This document shows positions 49,664-62,339 of a stretch of DNA of 64,000 bases, piece after piece. The translations under genes were made by a program, and so were the position numbers. The stretch spans positions 37,622 through 101,621 of the forward strand of contig JAHDEJ010000007.1 in the NCBI GenBank assembly GCA_020628865.1. Reading direction: 5' to 3'. The stretch is from Acidimicrobiales bacterium. Its GTDB lineage: Bacteria > Actinomycetota > Acidimicrobiia > Acidimicrobiales > SHLQ01. The stretch's first letter is position 1. Each line of letters starts with the position of its first letter. The notes beneath the pieces were generated by a model. The model saw only the letters and a list, made by a program, of their open reading frames with translations, searched no databases and had not been told where the DNA came from.

Positions 49664-49669
49664 TAGGTT
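49664..49669 (+). promoter_or_regulatory. -10 TAGGTT of the WecA/TagO-like gene, leaderless
   Basis: TAGGTT, 7 nt, then the GTG at 49677; no Shine-Dalgarno. Confidence 0.55.
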
Positions 49670-49676
49670 TTACCCA

Positions 49677-50804
49677 GTGGCTGAGGTGCAGGAATTCCTG
49701 ATCGTTGGTGGCGTCGCCGCGCTGGTGACCCTGCTCCTGACCCCAATCACACGCTTCGTCGCCATGCGCGTCGGGGCCGTGGCGGCGCCAGATGCACGCA
49801 AGGTGCACGAGGTGCCAACGCCCAGCCTCGGTGGCTTGGCGATGATGGGCGGCGTCGGCGCCGGGCTCATCACGGCATGGGTGTCGGGCAACTTCGACCC
49901 GGTCTTCACCTCATTCACCGACATCGCCGGTGTCGTGGTCGCCGGGCTGATCGTGTTTGCGGTCGGTGTTGCCGACGACATCCGTGACGTGAGCGCACCA
50001 GCGAAGGTGGCGGGCATCGTGCTCGCCGGCGTCGTGCTGGCGTTGGCCGGTGTGAGCGTGTTGTGGTTCCGGGTGCCGTTCGCCGGCTTCGTGCAACTCT
50101 CGGTGGACCTCTCCGTGGTCGTCACCGTGCTCTGGCTGCTCGTGATGACCAACGCCGTGAATCTCATCGACGGCCTCGACGGCCTGGCGGCGGGGATCGT
50201 GGCAATCGCGTCCGGTTCGTTCTTCATCTATTCGATGCAGCTCGGCCTCGACGGCGTGCTGTTCGAGAGCAATCCGGGCGCGCTGCTCGCGGTCATCACC
50301 ACCGGGGTCTGCCTCGGTTTCCTTCCGCTCAACGTGCACCCCGCCAAGACCTTCATGGGCGACGGCGGCGCGCTGCTGCTCGGGCTGATGCTCGCCGCGA
50401 GCACGGTTTCAGTCGGCGGCCGCGTCGATCAGGCGGTCTCCGGCCAGGTGTTCTTCTTCTTCGCTCCGCTGGTGATCCCGCTGCTGTTGCTCGGGGTGCC
50501 GCTGGTCGATCTTCTGCTCGCCGTCCTGCGTCGTGCGACCCGCAAGGGCGTCGCCATCTCCGATGCAGACAAGGAACACCTGCACCACCGCCTGATGCGA
50601 CTCGGGCACGGCCATCGTCGGACCGTCCTCATCCTCTGGTTGTGGACCGCGCTGCTGTGCGGCGTGGTGCTCTACTCCACACTGACCGGCTCGGGCCTCG
50701 CACTCTTGCCGTTCGCAGGCGGAGCGCTGGCGCTTGTGCTGTTCACCGTGTTCCATCCCGGCATCGGCACCGCCTCGGCCGAGGTGGCGAGCGAACCGAA
50801 CTGA
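49677..50804 (+). CDS. undecaprenyl-phosphate sugar-1-phosphate transferase (WecA/TagO-like)
   Basis: 375 residues from a leaderless GTG. About ten membrane segments. Motifs of the polyprenyl-phosphate HexNAc-1-P transferases: PTPSLGGLAM, VADDIRDV with the Asp pair, NAVNLIDGLDGLAAG, and KTFMGDGGALLLG, then HLHHRLMRLGHGHR near the C-terminus. It transfers a UDP-sugar phosphate, typically GlcNAc-1-P, to undecaprenyl phosphate at the membrane to start cell-wall polymer synthesis. Located between glyA and the atp operon, as in many actinobacteria. Confidence 0.92.
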   Translation: MAEVQEFLIVGGVAALVTLLLTPITRFVAMRVGAVAAPDARKVHEVPTPSLGGLAMMGGVGAGLITAWVSGNFDPVFTSFTDIAGVVVAGLIVFAVGVADDIRDVSAPAKVAGIVLAGVVLALAGVSVLWFRVPFAGFVQLSVDLSVVVTVLWLLVMTNAVNLIDGLDGLAAGIVAIASGSFFIYSMQLGLDGVLFESNPGALLAVITTGVCLGFLPLNVHPAKTFMGDGGALLLGLMLAASTVSVGGRVDQAVSGQVFFFFAPLVIPLLLLGVPLVDLLLAVLRRATRKGVAISDADKEHLHHRLMRLGHGHRRTVLILWLWTALLCGVVLYSTLTGSGLALLPFAGGALALVLFTVFHPGIGTASAEVASEPN

Positions 50805-50884
50805 CTCGGCTGTCGTCGGCTGTTCGGGAGTTCGGCCTCGCGGTCGCCGGAGGTGATCGACGAGTCGCTGATCGAGGGCTGAGG

Positions 50885-51679
50885 TCAGCCGGAGACGTTC
50901 AGCCGCACCGGGTGCTCGAGCGTGTCCCGCGAGCCGCCGGCGGAGTAGGTGATGCGCACGGTGATGTCGTACGTGCCCGGCTGGACGACGTCGGGGTCGA
51001 GCCAGATTCGTGCGGTGTCGGTTTCGCCGACGACCAGGACGGCGTCGTGGTGCAGGCTCGTGAAGTCCACCTGTGGGTGGTAGATCTCCACGTCGGAGCC
51101 GGAAGCGGTGACGGAGAAGTCGGTGGTGGATGGAGCAAGTCCGGTGTAGTTGAGGTCGACCCAACTCGACGCAGCGTCGGCGACGGAGACGTCCACCACA
51201 TCGGTGAGCACCGCGAATGCGTCGCCTTCGTACGCAGCACCGCGGAACCCGATCGTCGTCTGTCCGCTGTAGCTCTTTCCATCCACCTTCCACGTGGCCG
51301 TGAGGCGGATGTTGAAGTTCTTGGGCGTACTGCTTCCTGTCGTGATGTGGACCGCCGTGTAGTCGATCTCGTTCGCCGAGAGGTCGGCGTTCTCGCTCGG
51401 GCCGGCGTGGTCTCCCGTGGTCGTCGAATAGTCGATCGACACATCGCGGTGGCTGCTTGTTCCCGTCACACGCAGGTCCTCGATGTCGGCATCGGTGGTC
51501 CAGGTGAAGTTGACCCACTGCGAGGTGCCCGTCACCCAAGCTTGCCGAGTGTCCGACAGCAGCGAGGGGCTGGGAGCGCGTCCTTGGCCGTTCTGCGCCG
51601 ATGCGGGGGATGCGAGGAGGGGGACAAGCATGGACGCGATTGCGAGCATGCTGATGAAGAGTCGTGACCGCCGAGCCAT
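50885..51679 (-). CDS. secreted protein with repeated beta domains
   Basis: 264 residues from the ATG at 51679. Signal peptide 1-29 (MARRSRLFISMLAIASML, cleavage after ASA). The mature part has two related beta-sandwich halves with matching phrases: TSQWVNFTWTTDADIEDLRVTG with SSHRDVSIDY, and ASSWVDLNYTGLAPSTTDFSVT with GSDVEIYHP. No catalytic motif. Probably an extracellular or cell-surface protein; ligand unknown. Confidence 0.78.
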   Translation of the reverse strand: MARRSRLFISMLAIASMLVPLLASPASAQNGQGRAPSPSLLSDTRQAWVTGTSQWVNFTWTTDADIEDLRVTGTSSHRDVSIDYSTTTGDHAGPSENADLSANEIDYTAVHITTGSSTPKNFNIRLTATWKVDGKSYSGQTTIGFRGAAYEGDAFAVLTDVVDVSVADAASSWVDLNYTGLAPSTTDFSVTASGSDVEIYHPQVDFTSLHHDAVLVVGETDTARIWLDPDVVQPGTYDITVRITYSAGGSRDTLEHPVRLNVSG

Positions 51680-51727
51680 GTGGAGGGCTACGACGCTTTT
51701 CGGCAAACCTTGAGCGGATTGAGCCGA

Positions 51728-52099
51728 TCAACCCATACAGGTTCGTTGGTGGGTGAAGCGGACGGCATCGCGCAACGCCTGTTCGGTTTGCAGACGAATC
51801 GAGAAGTCGTCGTAGTCGGCGCGAGATCGCCCGGTCTCCTCCAAGGCCGCGTCGAGGGCCTGGTCCGGCCCGTCCACCGTGTCGTGCGTCGTCCGCTGTG
51901 TCGCGCACAGGTGAACGGCCTCGAATGCCACCCACCAAGCGTCGTCCTCGCTGAGTGCGGCCACCGGGTCGTCGGCAAACGCAAGCGCTTCCGGTTCCGC
52001 CAGCCCGATCTCTTCAGGGCCGCCGCATCCAGCGCATGCCAAGGCAATCAGGACCAGACTGACACGGATCGCTCCGCCATTTCGTTTCGCTACCGCCAT
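51728..52099 (-). CDS. small lipoprotein
   Basis: 123 residues from the ATG at 52099. Basic start, then VSLVLIALACAGC with a lipobox (Cys25, or Cys22), so the protein should be lipid-anchored. The mature part is acidic and helical with two cysteines that may pair. Nothing identifies a function. The frame continues upstream antisense to the CaiB gene, which is not counted as coding. Confidence 0.72.
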   Translation of the reverse strand: MAVAKRNGGAIRVSLVLIALACAGCGGPEEIGLAEPEALAFADDPVAALSEDDAWWVAFEAVHLCATQRTTHDTVDGPDQALDAALEETGRSRADYDDFSIRLQTEQALRDAVRFTHQRTCMG

Positions 52100-52153
52100 G
52101 ACGGTCTGATCGGCGTCTCGACCTCGGTCCTGAAGGATGAGGCAGACTGCGGC

Positions 52154-53401
52154 ATGGGCCAAAGCGATGCACCCCTTGCCGGACTCCAGGTCGTGGAGGT
52201 CGCCAACTGGGCGGCCGTCCCGTGCGCGGCCGCGCTGCTCGGCGAGCTCGGTGCGGAGGTGATCAAGATCGAGCCGCCCACGGGTGACGGGATGCGCGGG
52301 TTGATGCAACCGGCATCGGGCGACAATGCAGGAATCGACCATCCCTTTCAGTTCTCGAACCGTGGGAAGCGGTCGGTCGCCCTGGACCTGCGGACCGAGG
52401 CCGGGTCTGGCGTTGCGCTCGACCTCATGGCCGAGGCCGACGTCGTGTTGCTGAACCTCGTCGAGGAACGCCGCCAACGGATGGGGCTGACGCCGGAGGA
52501 GATCCATGCTCGAAACCCGTCGGCCGTGATCGGCATTCTCACCGGTTTCGGCGATGTGGGGCCGGAACGAAACACGCCCGGGTTCGATCTGACCTCGTTC
52601 TTCGCACGATCGGGGCTGAGCGGGAGCGTGCTCGGTCCCGACGGGGGAGTGCCGCGGTGGCGGGCGGCGCAAGGCGATCATGTCGGCGGTCTGGCGTTGT
52701 TCGGGGCCGTCATGACCGCGCTCTTCGCACGCGCCAGCTCGGGGGAGGGGAGCGTTGTCTCCACGTCGCTCCTGCAGGCGGCGAGTTGGAGCAATGCGTT
52801 CGATCTCACCCGAGCTGCGGCCGACGGTCGACCGGCGACTCCCCGGCCGCGTACCCGTTCCGTCAACGTCGCGAGCGAAGCGTTCGAATGCGCGGACGGT
52901 CGCTGGGTTCAGCTGTGCATGGCCGAACCGGTTCGTGGTTGGGAAGTGTTGTGCGACGTGCTCGGCCGCCAGGACCTGTTCGACGACCCACGATTCGTCG
53001 ACGTGACCCAACGATTCGTGCACATGACTGAGCTCGTGGAGCTCATCGCCGCAGAACTTCGCCTCCACGACAGTGCCGACGTGCTCGACGGCGTTCGGTC
53101 GCGGGGAGGTGCTGCCGCGCTGGTGGCAACCACCGCCGAGGTCGTGGCGGATCCGCAGGTGGATGCGCTCGGGCTGCTCCGGCCGGTGGAGCACGAAGCC
53201 GGAAACTTCGATGTGATCGGCTCGCCGTTCAACATGTGGGCCGCCGGAGCGCCTGCGGCCACGCCGGACCCCGAACCCGTGGCCGCGTTCGGCCGGCCGG
53301 GCGCCGACAGTCGCCTCGTGCTCCGCGAGGTTCTGGGCCTGTCGGACGGCCGCATCGACGAGCTCGTCGAGGCCGGAGTTGTCACCGAGGGTGAGGCTTG
53401 A
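52154..53401 (+). CDS. CaiB/BaiF-family CoA-transferase
   Basis: 415 residues from the ATG at 52154, with GGATGAGG upstream. LQVVEVANWAAVPCAAALLGELGAEVIKIEPP is the family N-terminus; NRGKRSVALDL and GFGDVGPERNTPGFD follow. At the usual catalytic aspartate the sequence reads GFDLTSFFARSG. Class III enzymes transfer CoA between acyl groups. Substrate unknown, and no CoA-ligase or racemase neighbour helps. It ends 172 nt before the atp operon. Confidence 0.9.
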   Translation: MGQSDAPLAGLQVVEVANWAAVPCAAALLGELGAEVIKIEPPTGDGMRGLMQPASGDNAGIDHPFQFSNRGKRSVALDLRTEAGSGVALDLMAEADVVLLNLVEERRQRMGLTPEEIHARNPSAVIGILTGFGDVGPERNTPGFDLTSFFARSGLSGSVLGPDGGVPRWRAAQGDHVGGLALFGAVMTALFARASSGEGSVVSTSLLQAASWSNAFDLTRAAADGRPATPRPRTRSVNVASEAFECADGRWVQLCMAEPVRGWEVLCDVLGRQDLFDDPRFVDVTQRFVHMTELVELIAAELRLHDSADVLDGVRSRGGAAALVATTAEVVADPQVDALGLLRPVEHEAGNFDVIGSPFNMWAAGAPAATPDPEPVAAFGRPGADSRLVLREVLGLSDGRIDELVEAGVVTEGEA

Positions 53402-53516
53402 ACGGGTTCCGCAAGGAATGTGCAGGCAAATCTGCAAAACATCCGTCGTGACATGTGTCCAGCCCGCTACATTCTCCGGGGGCACATGTTGGCTTTGGTC
53501 GGCTGTGCACGTACTT

Positions 53517-53532
53517 TGTGAGTAGATTCACA
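53517..53532. promoter_or_regulatory. perfect CRP-type palindrome upstream of the atp operon
   Basis: TGTGA-GTAGAT-TCACA, extendable to TTGTGA/TCACAA (53516-53533). It matches the consensus TGTGA-N6-TCACA of CRP and of actinobacterial GlxR/Cmr-type regulators. The central TAGATT could be a -10, so binding might repress. Confidence 0.65.
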
Positions 53533-53573
53533 AGCTCGTACGAGGGGTACGAGGGGAATCCGGACGGTCATAC

Positions 53574-53858
53574 GTGGAAGCATCGCAACGAAGCGAGGTG
53601 AACAGGGGAATGCGCGACGCCATGTGGCGCGGGCATGGCGGTCTCGAGATGGCCGTATCACCGCTCCTGTTCGGCTTCGGTGGCTGGTTCCTCGACGGAT
53701 GGCTGGACACCCGCCCCGTCTTCACCGTGATCGGCGCCGTCGTCGGCCTCGTCGGTTCCGTGGCAAATCAGTACTTCCAGTACACGCACCGCATGAAGCT
53801 CCATGCGGAAGAGCGCGCTGCAGCGCTCGATGCCGAGTCGACGGGAGCCGCTCGATGA
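53574..53858 (+). CDS. AtpZ/AtpI-like small membrane protein
   Basis: 94 residues from a GTG at 53574, or 82 from an ATG at 53610 that has AGGTGAACAGGGGA upstream and may be the true start. Two membrane segments: LEMAVSPLLFGFGGWFLDGW and VFTVIGAVVGLVGSVANQYF, the latter with the AtpZ-type G-x3-G-x3-N pattern. Such proteins precede ATP synthase operons and help c-ring assembly or Mg2+/Ca2+ handling. First gene of the atp operon; ATGA overlap with the next gene. Confidence 0.8.
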   Translation: MEASQRSEVNRGMRDAMWRGHGGLEMAVSPLLFGFGGWFLDGWLDTRPVFTVIGAVVGLVGSVANQYFQYTHRMKLHAEERAAALDAESTGAAR

Positions 53859-54358
53859 GCCACGTCACCGGCGCCCCAGACGCCAACCCGCTCGCGCAGC
53901 GCCTCGAAGGCCCGGCACCGGTGATGGAGATCGCCAAGGATCTCGTGCGCCGCGGTCTGCTCGTCGCGCCGGTCGCCATCGTCATCGGTGCAGCAATCTG
54001 GGGAACCGCCGGCGCCGCGTCGGTCGCCTACGGCCTCGTCATCGTGCTCGCCAACTTCCTCCTCGCCGCCGCCCTTCTTTCCTGGGCCGGCCGCATCTCG
54101 TTCGCCGCCATGGGCGGAGCCGCAATGTTCGGCTTCCTGCTCCGGCTTGGCCTCATCTTTCTCGCCGTGTTGATCATCAAGGATCAGGACTGGGTGGAAA
54201 TGCTTCCGCTCGGCCTCACACTGATCACCATGCACCTGGTGCTGTTGTTCTGGGAGATGCGCTACGTCTCCGCAACACTGGCCCACCCCGGTCTCAAACC
54301 AACTCCTCGCCTGCCCATTCACCATGCGGCAGACAACGAACCTCAAGGAGCATCCTGA
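53855..54358 (+). CDS. atpI: ATP synthase subunit I
   Basis: 167 residues with four membrane segments (about 35-53, 56-78, 83-105, 113-133). The position before atpB and the pattern AYGLVIVLANFLLAAALLSW plus FLLRLGLIFLAVLII match actinobacterial AtpI, an assembly helper for the c-ring. The N-terminal 25 residues are polar. ATGA overlap upstream and 2 nt to atpB. Confidence 0.8.
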   Translation: MSHVTGAPDANPLAQRLEGPAPVMEIAKDLVRRGLLVAPVAIVIGAAIWGTAGAASVAYGLVIVLANFLLAAALLSWAGRISFAAMGGAAMFGFLLRLGLIFLAVLIIKDQDWVEMLPLGLTLITMHLVLLFWEMRYVSATLAHPGLKPTPRLPIHHAADNEPQGAS

Positions 54359-54360
54359 AA

Positions 54361-55504
<1,144 letters not shown>

Positions 55505-55550
55505 TCGCTCCCGTACGGGACGATCGGACGACGAGGACAGGAGAGAAGAC

Positions 55551-56135
55551 GTGACGATTTCCATCACCATCGACGGAGAAGAGCTGGCGCTCGCCTTCGC
55601 AGATGAAGAGCATTCGGAGGACGGTGAGGCGACCGCGGAAGAGGTCCCGAATCCCGTCATTCCCGAAATCAACGAGATGCTGTGGGCGTTGGGTTCCTTC
55701 CTGGCGCTCTGGGGTCTGATGAAGTTCGTGCTCCTCCCGCCGCTGCTCAAGCTGCGGGCCGAGCGCGAGGCGAAGGTTGCCTCCGACCGCGAGGCCGCCG
55801 ACCGCGCACATCAGGCTCTGGGTGAGGTGCAGGACGAGTACAACGCGTCCCTGGCCAGCGCCCGTGCGGAAGCGGACGGCATCATCGAAGCCGCTCGTTC
55901 CGAAGCCGCCGATTACCGTTCGACGGTCATGGCCGGTGCGACCACCGAGATTTCCGAGATGCGCAGCGATGCCGCATCCGGGCTCGATGACTCCCGCTCC
56001 GCTGCCATCGACTCGATGAAGGGTGATGTCGGCGACATCGCCGTTGCCGCAGCCTCTGCCGTCCTCGGCAAGAACCTCGACCGTGGGGCCCAGCAGGGCG
56101 CCATCGACGCCGCACTCTCCGGAGGTGACGAATGA
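55551..56135 (+). CDS. atpF: ATP synthase Fo subunit b, first copy (b'-like)
   Basis: 194 residues from a GTG with AGGAGA upstream. An unusual acidic N-terminal extension (1-40) precedes the membrane helix EMLWALGSFLALWGLMKFVLL, then a long helical stalk. It is longer than a standard b subunit. The ATGA overlap with a second b-type gene suggests the pair forms a heterodimeric peripheral stalk. Confidence 0.85.
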   Translation: MTISITIDGEELALAFADEEHSEDGEATAEEVPNPVIPEINEMLWALGSFLALWGLMKFVLLPPLLKLRAEREAKVASDREAADRAHQALGEVQDEYNASLASARAEADGIIEAARSEAADYRSTVMAGATTEISEMRSDAASGLDDSRSAAIDSMKGDVGDIAVAAASAVLGKNLDRGAQQGAIDAALSGGDE

Positions 56136-56653
56136 TGTTGTTCGCAGCAGCAGGTGCCGACAACGGCTGGTTCATCCCAGCCGATCCGAAGGAGCTCTAC
56201 TGGGGATCTGCCGCCTTCCTGGTGGTGGTTGCACTTCTCGTGTGGAAGGTCCTTCCCAGCGTGAAGCAGGCAATGGCCGATCGGTCCGCCCGCATCCGCG
56301 ACGAACTGGTCGACGCCGAGCGCGCTCGTGTCGACGCTGAAGCCGAGCTGGCTGCACTCCGCTCCAAGCTGGGCGACTCCAGCGCCGAGTCGGATCGCAT
56401 CCTCGCCGAGGCACAGACGCAGGCCGAGAGCGTGAAGGCCGACCTGATCGCCCGAGCCGACGCCGACGCCGTCGACGCCCGCGAGAAGGCCCAGCTCGAG
56501 GTTTCGGCTTCGAAGGGTCAGGCCAGCGCCGACATCCAGGCCGCGGTCGCAGCCCAGGCAGCGGCAGCAGCCGAGTCGGTCGTGACCTCCAACCTCGACG
56601 ATGCAACGCACGCCGAGTTGATCAACCGCTACATCGAGCAGGTGAACTCATGA
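56132..56653 (+). CDS. atpF: ATP synthase Fo subunit b, second copy
   Basis: 173 residues, GGAGGTGA before the start. Membrane helix ELYWGSAAFLVVVALLVWKVL at 20-42, then an alanine-rich coiled stalk with ERARVDAEAELAALRSKL, ending ATHAELINRYIEQVNS, like ordinary b subunits. It overlaps the delta gene by ATGA. Confidence 0.9.
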   Translation: MMLFAAAGADNGWFIPADPKELYWGSAAFLVVVALLVWKVLPSVKQAMADRSARIRDELVDAERARVDAEAELAALRSKLGDSSAESDRILAEAQTQAESVKADLIARADADAVDAREKAQLEVSASKGQASADIQAAVAAQAAAAAESVVTSNLDDATHAELINRYIEQVNS

Positions 56654-57174
56654 GCCGCGCCGAAGACTACGCAGAAGCCGTGTTGGCCATCGGCCGGGCA
56701 GAGGGCGACCAGTCCCGCCTCGAGTCGGACCTCCACGCATTCGCCAACGTGCTCGCCGGCTCGACCGAGCTGCAGAACAGCCTCGGTGATCCGTCGATTC
56801 CTGCCGCAAACCGGCAGCAGGTCGTCGAAGACGTCCTCGCTGGCAAGGCAAGCAAGGCCTCGGCCGCAGCGATCTCCATGATCGTTGGCGCCGGCCGCGC
56901 CGCCGACATTCCGGAAATCGCCCGGGCGTTGTCCAGCCGCATGGCCGGACAGCGTGGAGAGGCCTACGCCGACGTTCGTTCGGCTGTGCCGCTCACCGAC
57001 GATCAGGTGCAGCGCCTCGAAGCGGCGCTCACCAAGCAAGCAGGTCGCGACGTCACCGTGCGGGTCACCATCGACCCGTCCGTCGTCGGCGGCCTCGTTA
57101 CCCAGATTGATGACACCGTGATCGACGGCAGCGTTCGCCGTCGTCTCACCCAGATGCGCGAAAGCCTCGTCTAG
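56650..57174 (+). CDS. atpH: ATP synthase F1 subunit delta
   Basis: 174 residues. N-terminal six-helix domain with YAEAVLAIGRAEG and the C-terminal strand region VTVRVTIDPSVVGGLVTQIDDTVIDGSVRRRL, the conserved end of OSCP/delta. It links F1 to the b stalk. Not fused to b, unlike mycobacteria. Confidence 0.95.
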   Translation: MSRAEDYAEAVLAIGRAEGDQSRLESDLHAFANVLAGSTELQNSLGDPSIPAANRQQVVEDVLAGKASKASAAAISMIVGAGRAADIPEIARALSSRMAGQRGEAYADVRSAVPLTDDQVQRLEAALTKQAGRDVTVRVTIDPSVVGGLVTQIDDTVIDGSVRRRLTQMRESLV

Positions 57175-57216
57175 CCCCGGCGTGCCGGGCTGACGTGCAA
57201 ACCAAGAGAAGAGAAC

Positions 57217-58842
57217 ATGTCTGATCTCACCATCAACACCGAAGACATCACCGCAGCGCTGAAGAAGAACCTCGAGGGGTTCTCTTCTGACCTGACCGCA
57301 ACGCAGGTCGGTCGCGTGCTCGAGGTCGGCGACGGCATCGCCCGTGTGTCCGGTCTTCCCGAAGCCGCTGTGAACGAGATGCTCGAGTTTGAGAACGGGG
57401 CCGTCGGCCTCGCCCTCAACCTCGACGAGGACTCGATCGGCGCCGTGCTCCTCGGCTCGACCGACGGCATCGAGGAGGGCCAGCCGGTCCGCTCGACCGG
57501 CGACATCCTCTCCGTCCCCGTCGGCGATGGCGTGATCGGCCGTGTGGTCAACTCGCTGGGCGCCCCCATCGATGGAAAGGGTCCCCTCACCGGCACCCAG
57601 AGCCGTCGTATGGAGGTCCAGGCACCGGGCATCATCGGCCGTCAGCCGGTGGACACTCCGATGCAGACCGGCATCAAGGCGATCGATTCGCTGATTCCGA
57701 TCGGTCGAGGCCAGCGCGAGCTCATCATTGGTGACCGCAAGACCGGCAAGACCACCATCGGCATCGACACGATCCTGAACCAGAAGGGTCTCGGCGTGAA
57801 GTGCATCTACGTTGCGGTCGGCCAGAAGGCCTCCACCGTGGCGCAGATCGTGGCCGAGCTCGAGGCCAACGGCGCTCTGGACTACACCGTCGTCGTGGTG
57901 GCTCCGGCCTCCGACCCGGCACCGTTCAAGTACATCGCTCCCTACGCCGGTTGCGCCATGGGCCAGCACTGGATGGACAACGGCGAGCACGCACTCGTCG
58001 TCTACGACGATCTTTCCAAGCAGGCCGAGGCCTACCGCCAGATGTCGCTGCTGCTGCGCCGCCCGCCGGGCCGCGAGGCATACCCCGGCGACGTGTTCTA
58101 CCTGCACAGCCGTCTGCTCGAGCGTTCGGCCAACCTGTCCGACGAGCTCGGCGCAGGTTCGCTCACCGCTCTCCCGATCATCGAGACCAAGGCCGGCGAC
58201 GTGTCGGCCTACATCCCGACGAACGTGATTTCGATCACCGACGGTCAGATCTTCCTCCAGGACGATCTGTTCAAGTCCGGAACTCGTCCCGCGGTGGACG
58301 TGGGCATCTCGGTGTCCCGTGTGGGTTCCGCCGCACAGATCAAGGCCATGAAGAGCGCCGTGGGCACGCTGAAGTCCGATCTTCAGCAGTTCCGTGAGCT
58401 CGAGGCCTTCGCTTCGTTCGGTTCCGACCTCGACGCCGTGTCGCAGGCCCAGCTCGACCGTGGCTACCGCCTCACCGAGCTCCTCAAGCAGGGCATCAGC
58501 TCGCCGATGCCGGTGCAGGAGCAGGTCGTCGTGCTGATGGCCGGCACGCGTGGCTACCTGGACAACATCCCGGTCACCGACGTGCTTCGGTTCGAAAGCG
58601 AACTCCTCGAGCATTTCCGCACCCGCCACGGCGCCCTGCTGGACGACGTCGTCGCCACCGGCAAGATCGCCGACGAGGACGCCTTCGAAGGGCACATCCG
58701 CTCCTTCGCCGAAGGCTTCCAGGCCAGCGAGACCGTCGCCGGTCCCGCACCGGAAGCCGGCGATCCCGGGAGCGCCACATCGGCCATCGTCGACGCAGAC
58801 AACACGCTGCCCGAAGAAGAAATCATGGCCGACGAGGCCTGA
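57217..58842 (+). CDS. atpA: ATP synthase F1 subunit alpha
   Basis: 541 residues. Walker A GDRKTGKT (172-179), the catalytic-site arginine region in [15 protein letters not shown], and the full beta-barrel and helical domains. The C-terminus has an extension of about 30 residues rich in A, E and D, common in actinobacteria. RBS AAGAGAAGAG upstream. Confidence 0.98.
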   Translation: MSDLTINTEDITAALKKNLEGFSSDLTATQVGRVLEVGDGIARVSGLPEAAVNEMLEFENGAVGLALNLDEDSIGAVLLGSTDGIEEGQPVRSTGDILSVPVGDGVIGRVVNSLGAPIDGKGPLTGTQSRRMEVQAPGIIGRQPVDTPMQTGIKAIDSLIPIGRGQRELIIGDRKTGKTTIGIDTILNQKGLGVKCIYVAVGQKASTVAQIVAELEANGALDYTVVVVAPASDPAPFKYIAPYAGCAMGQHWMDNGEHALVVYDDLSKQAEAYRQMSLLLRRPPGREAYPGDVFYLHSRLLERSANLSDELGAGSLTALPIIETKAGDVSAYIPTNVISITDGQIFLQDDLFKSGTRPAVDVGISVSRVGSAAQIKAMKSAVGTLKSDLQQFRELEAFASFGSDLDAVSQAQLDRGYRLTELLKQGISSPMPVQEQVVVLMAGTRGYLDNIPVTDVLRFESELLEHFRTRHGALLDDVVATGKIADEDAFEGHIRSFAEGFQASETVAGPAPEAGDPGSATSAIVDADNTLPEEEIMADEA

Positions 58843-58855
58843 TCGGAACGAGTAG

Positions 58856-61256
<2,401 letters not shown>

Positions 61257-61257
<1 letters not shown>

Positions 61258-61655
61258 TGCAGGTCGAGGTCGTCAGCCCAGAACGGATCACCTACTCCGG
61301 TGAAGCCGACATGGTCGTCGTGCGCACGGTTGGTGGCGGAGACATCGCCTTCCAGCCGGGCCACGTGCCGTTCATCGGCGTCCTCCAGATCAGCCAGGCC
61401 AAGATCATCAGCGATGCGGCCGGCGAGACCTTCGCCGTCCACAGCGGATTCGTGCAGAGCGCGAACAACAAGGTGACGATCCTCTCCGACGTGTCGGAGG
61501 CCAAGGACGACATCGACGTCGCACGCGCCGAAGCCGCCAAGGCTCGGGCAGAAGCCGCACTGAGCGCTGACGAGGCCGATGAAGAGGCCGAAGCCGCCCT
61601 GCGTCGGGCCAACACCCGAATCATGGTGGCAACCGGAGCCGACGGCACGCACTGA
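61257..61655 (+). CDS. atpC: ATP synthase F1 subunit epsilon
   Basis: 132 residues. Beta-sandwich MQVEVVSPERITYSGEADMVVVRT, GGDIAFQPGHVPFIG, HSGFVQSANNKVTILSD, then a helical hairpin (DDIDVARAEAAKARAEAALS). Regulates rotation and ATP hydrolysis. Last gene of the operon, followed by a GC-rich hairpin. Confidence 0.95.
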
Positions 61656-61709
61656 TTCTCGACGCTCGTCGGCGGCGGCCGGCGAGCGGTGAATTGCGTT
61701 CTCCTCATG

Positions 61710-61731
61710 CCGTCGGCGTGCGTGCCGACGG
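61710..61731 (+). terminator. hairpin after atpC
   Basis: Perfect 8-bp stem CCGTCGGC/GCCGACGG with GTGCGT loop, 55 nt after the atpC stop; no U-run. A second weaker repeat (GCTCG/CGAGC) lies at about 61667-61686. Confidence 0.6.
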
Positions 61732-61781
61732 TAGTCGGGTAACTGGGTTGGTGGACCTACGTACAAGGCGGCAAGAACAAC

Positions 61782-62309
61782 ATGGCGGAACAAGGCCTCA
61801 TCGGTGCCAGGCGGGCATCTGATGACAGGGACCGGATTGTTTTCGGATCGAACACGATCCACACTCCGACGCGATCGGTGACCGTTGACGGTCGCGAGAT
61901 GTGGAGCGTCCGCGGTGATGGACCGTCGGTCTCGCTGAGTTCGCCCGTGTTCGACGCAGCCGGCATCTTGCTGGCCTCGATCACCGACGACTCCCTCTTC
62001 GGCCCGGCGGCCGAACGCTTCCGACTCACGGCCGGTGACGCCCGGTGGGAGCTCTGGGATTGTCATCTGGGCTCGCATGTGTTCGTGGCCGGTCTTGCGG
62101 ACGACGGAGCATTGGAAGTGGAGCGGGCAGACTTCTTCGGTGTCAACGGTTCGCATGTGGTCGTGATGGACGAGTTGGTGGTGTACACCCACTGTCCGGG
62201 CCCGCCGGAGCGCATGGAGACCGACCTGCGCAACATCTTCCTGCTGGCCGACTGCGAAGTCACGTGCGCCGATGGCGTGGTGTTCGGCGATGCCGGGTTC
62301 ACGCACTGA
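61782..62309 (+). CDS. hypothetical protein downstream of atpC
   Basis: 175 residues starting MAEQGLIGARRASD. Predicted almost entirely beta strands with an R-x-V-x-VDGREMW start of a barrel, FRLTAGDARWELWDCHLGSHVF and repeated short strands, with three cysteines. No signal peptide. I do not recognise the family; the composition and the 30-nt spacing to the next gene support it as real. Confidence 0.7.
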   Translation: MAEQGLIGARRASDDRDRIVFGSNTIHTPTRSVTVDGREMWSVRGDGPSVSLSSPVFDAAGILLASITDDSLFGPAAERFRLTAGDARWELWDCHLGSHVFVAGLADDGALEVERADFFGVNGSHVVVMDELVVYTHCPGPPERMETDLRNIFLLADCEVTCADGVVFGDAGFTH

Positions 62310-62327
62310 GCGATTCCCCTGAGGGAG

Positions 62328-62333
62328 TAGCGT
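62328..62333 (+). promoter_or_regulatory. -10 TAGCGT of the decarboxylase gene, leaderless
   Basis: TAGCGT, 6 nt, ATG at 62340; no Shine-Dalgarno. Confidence 0.5.
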
Positions 62334-62339
62334 GGCCCG

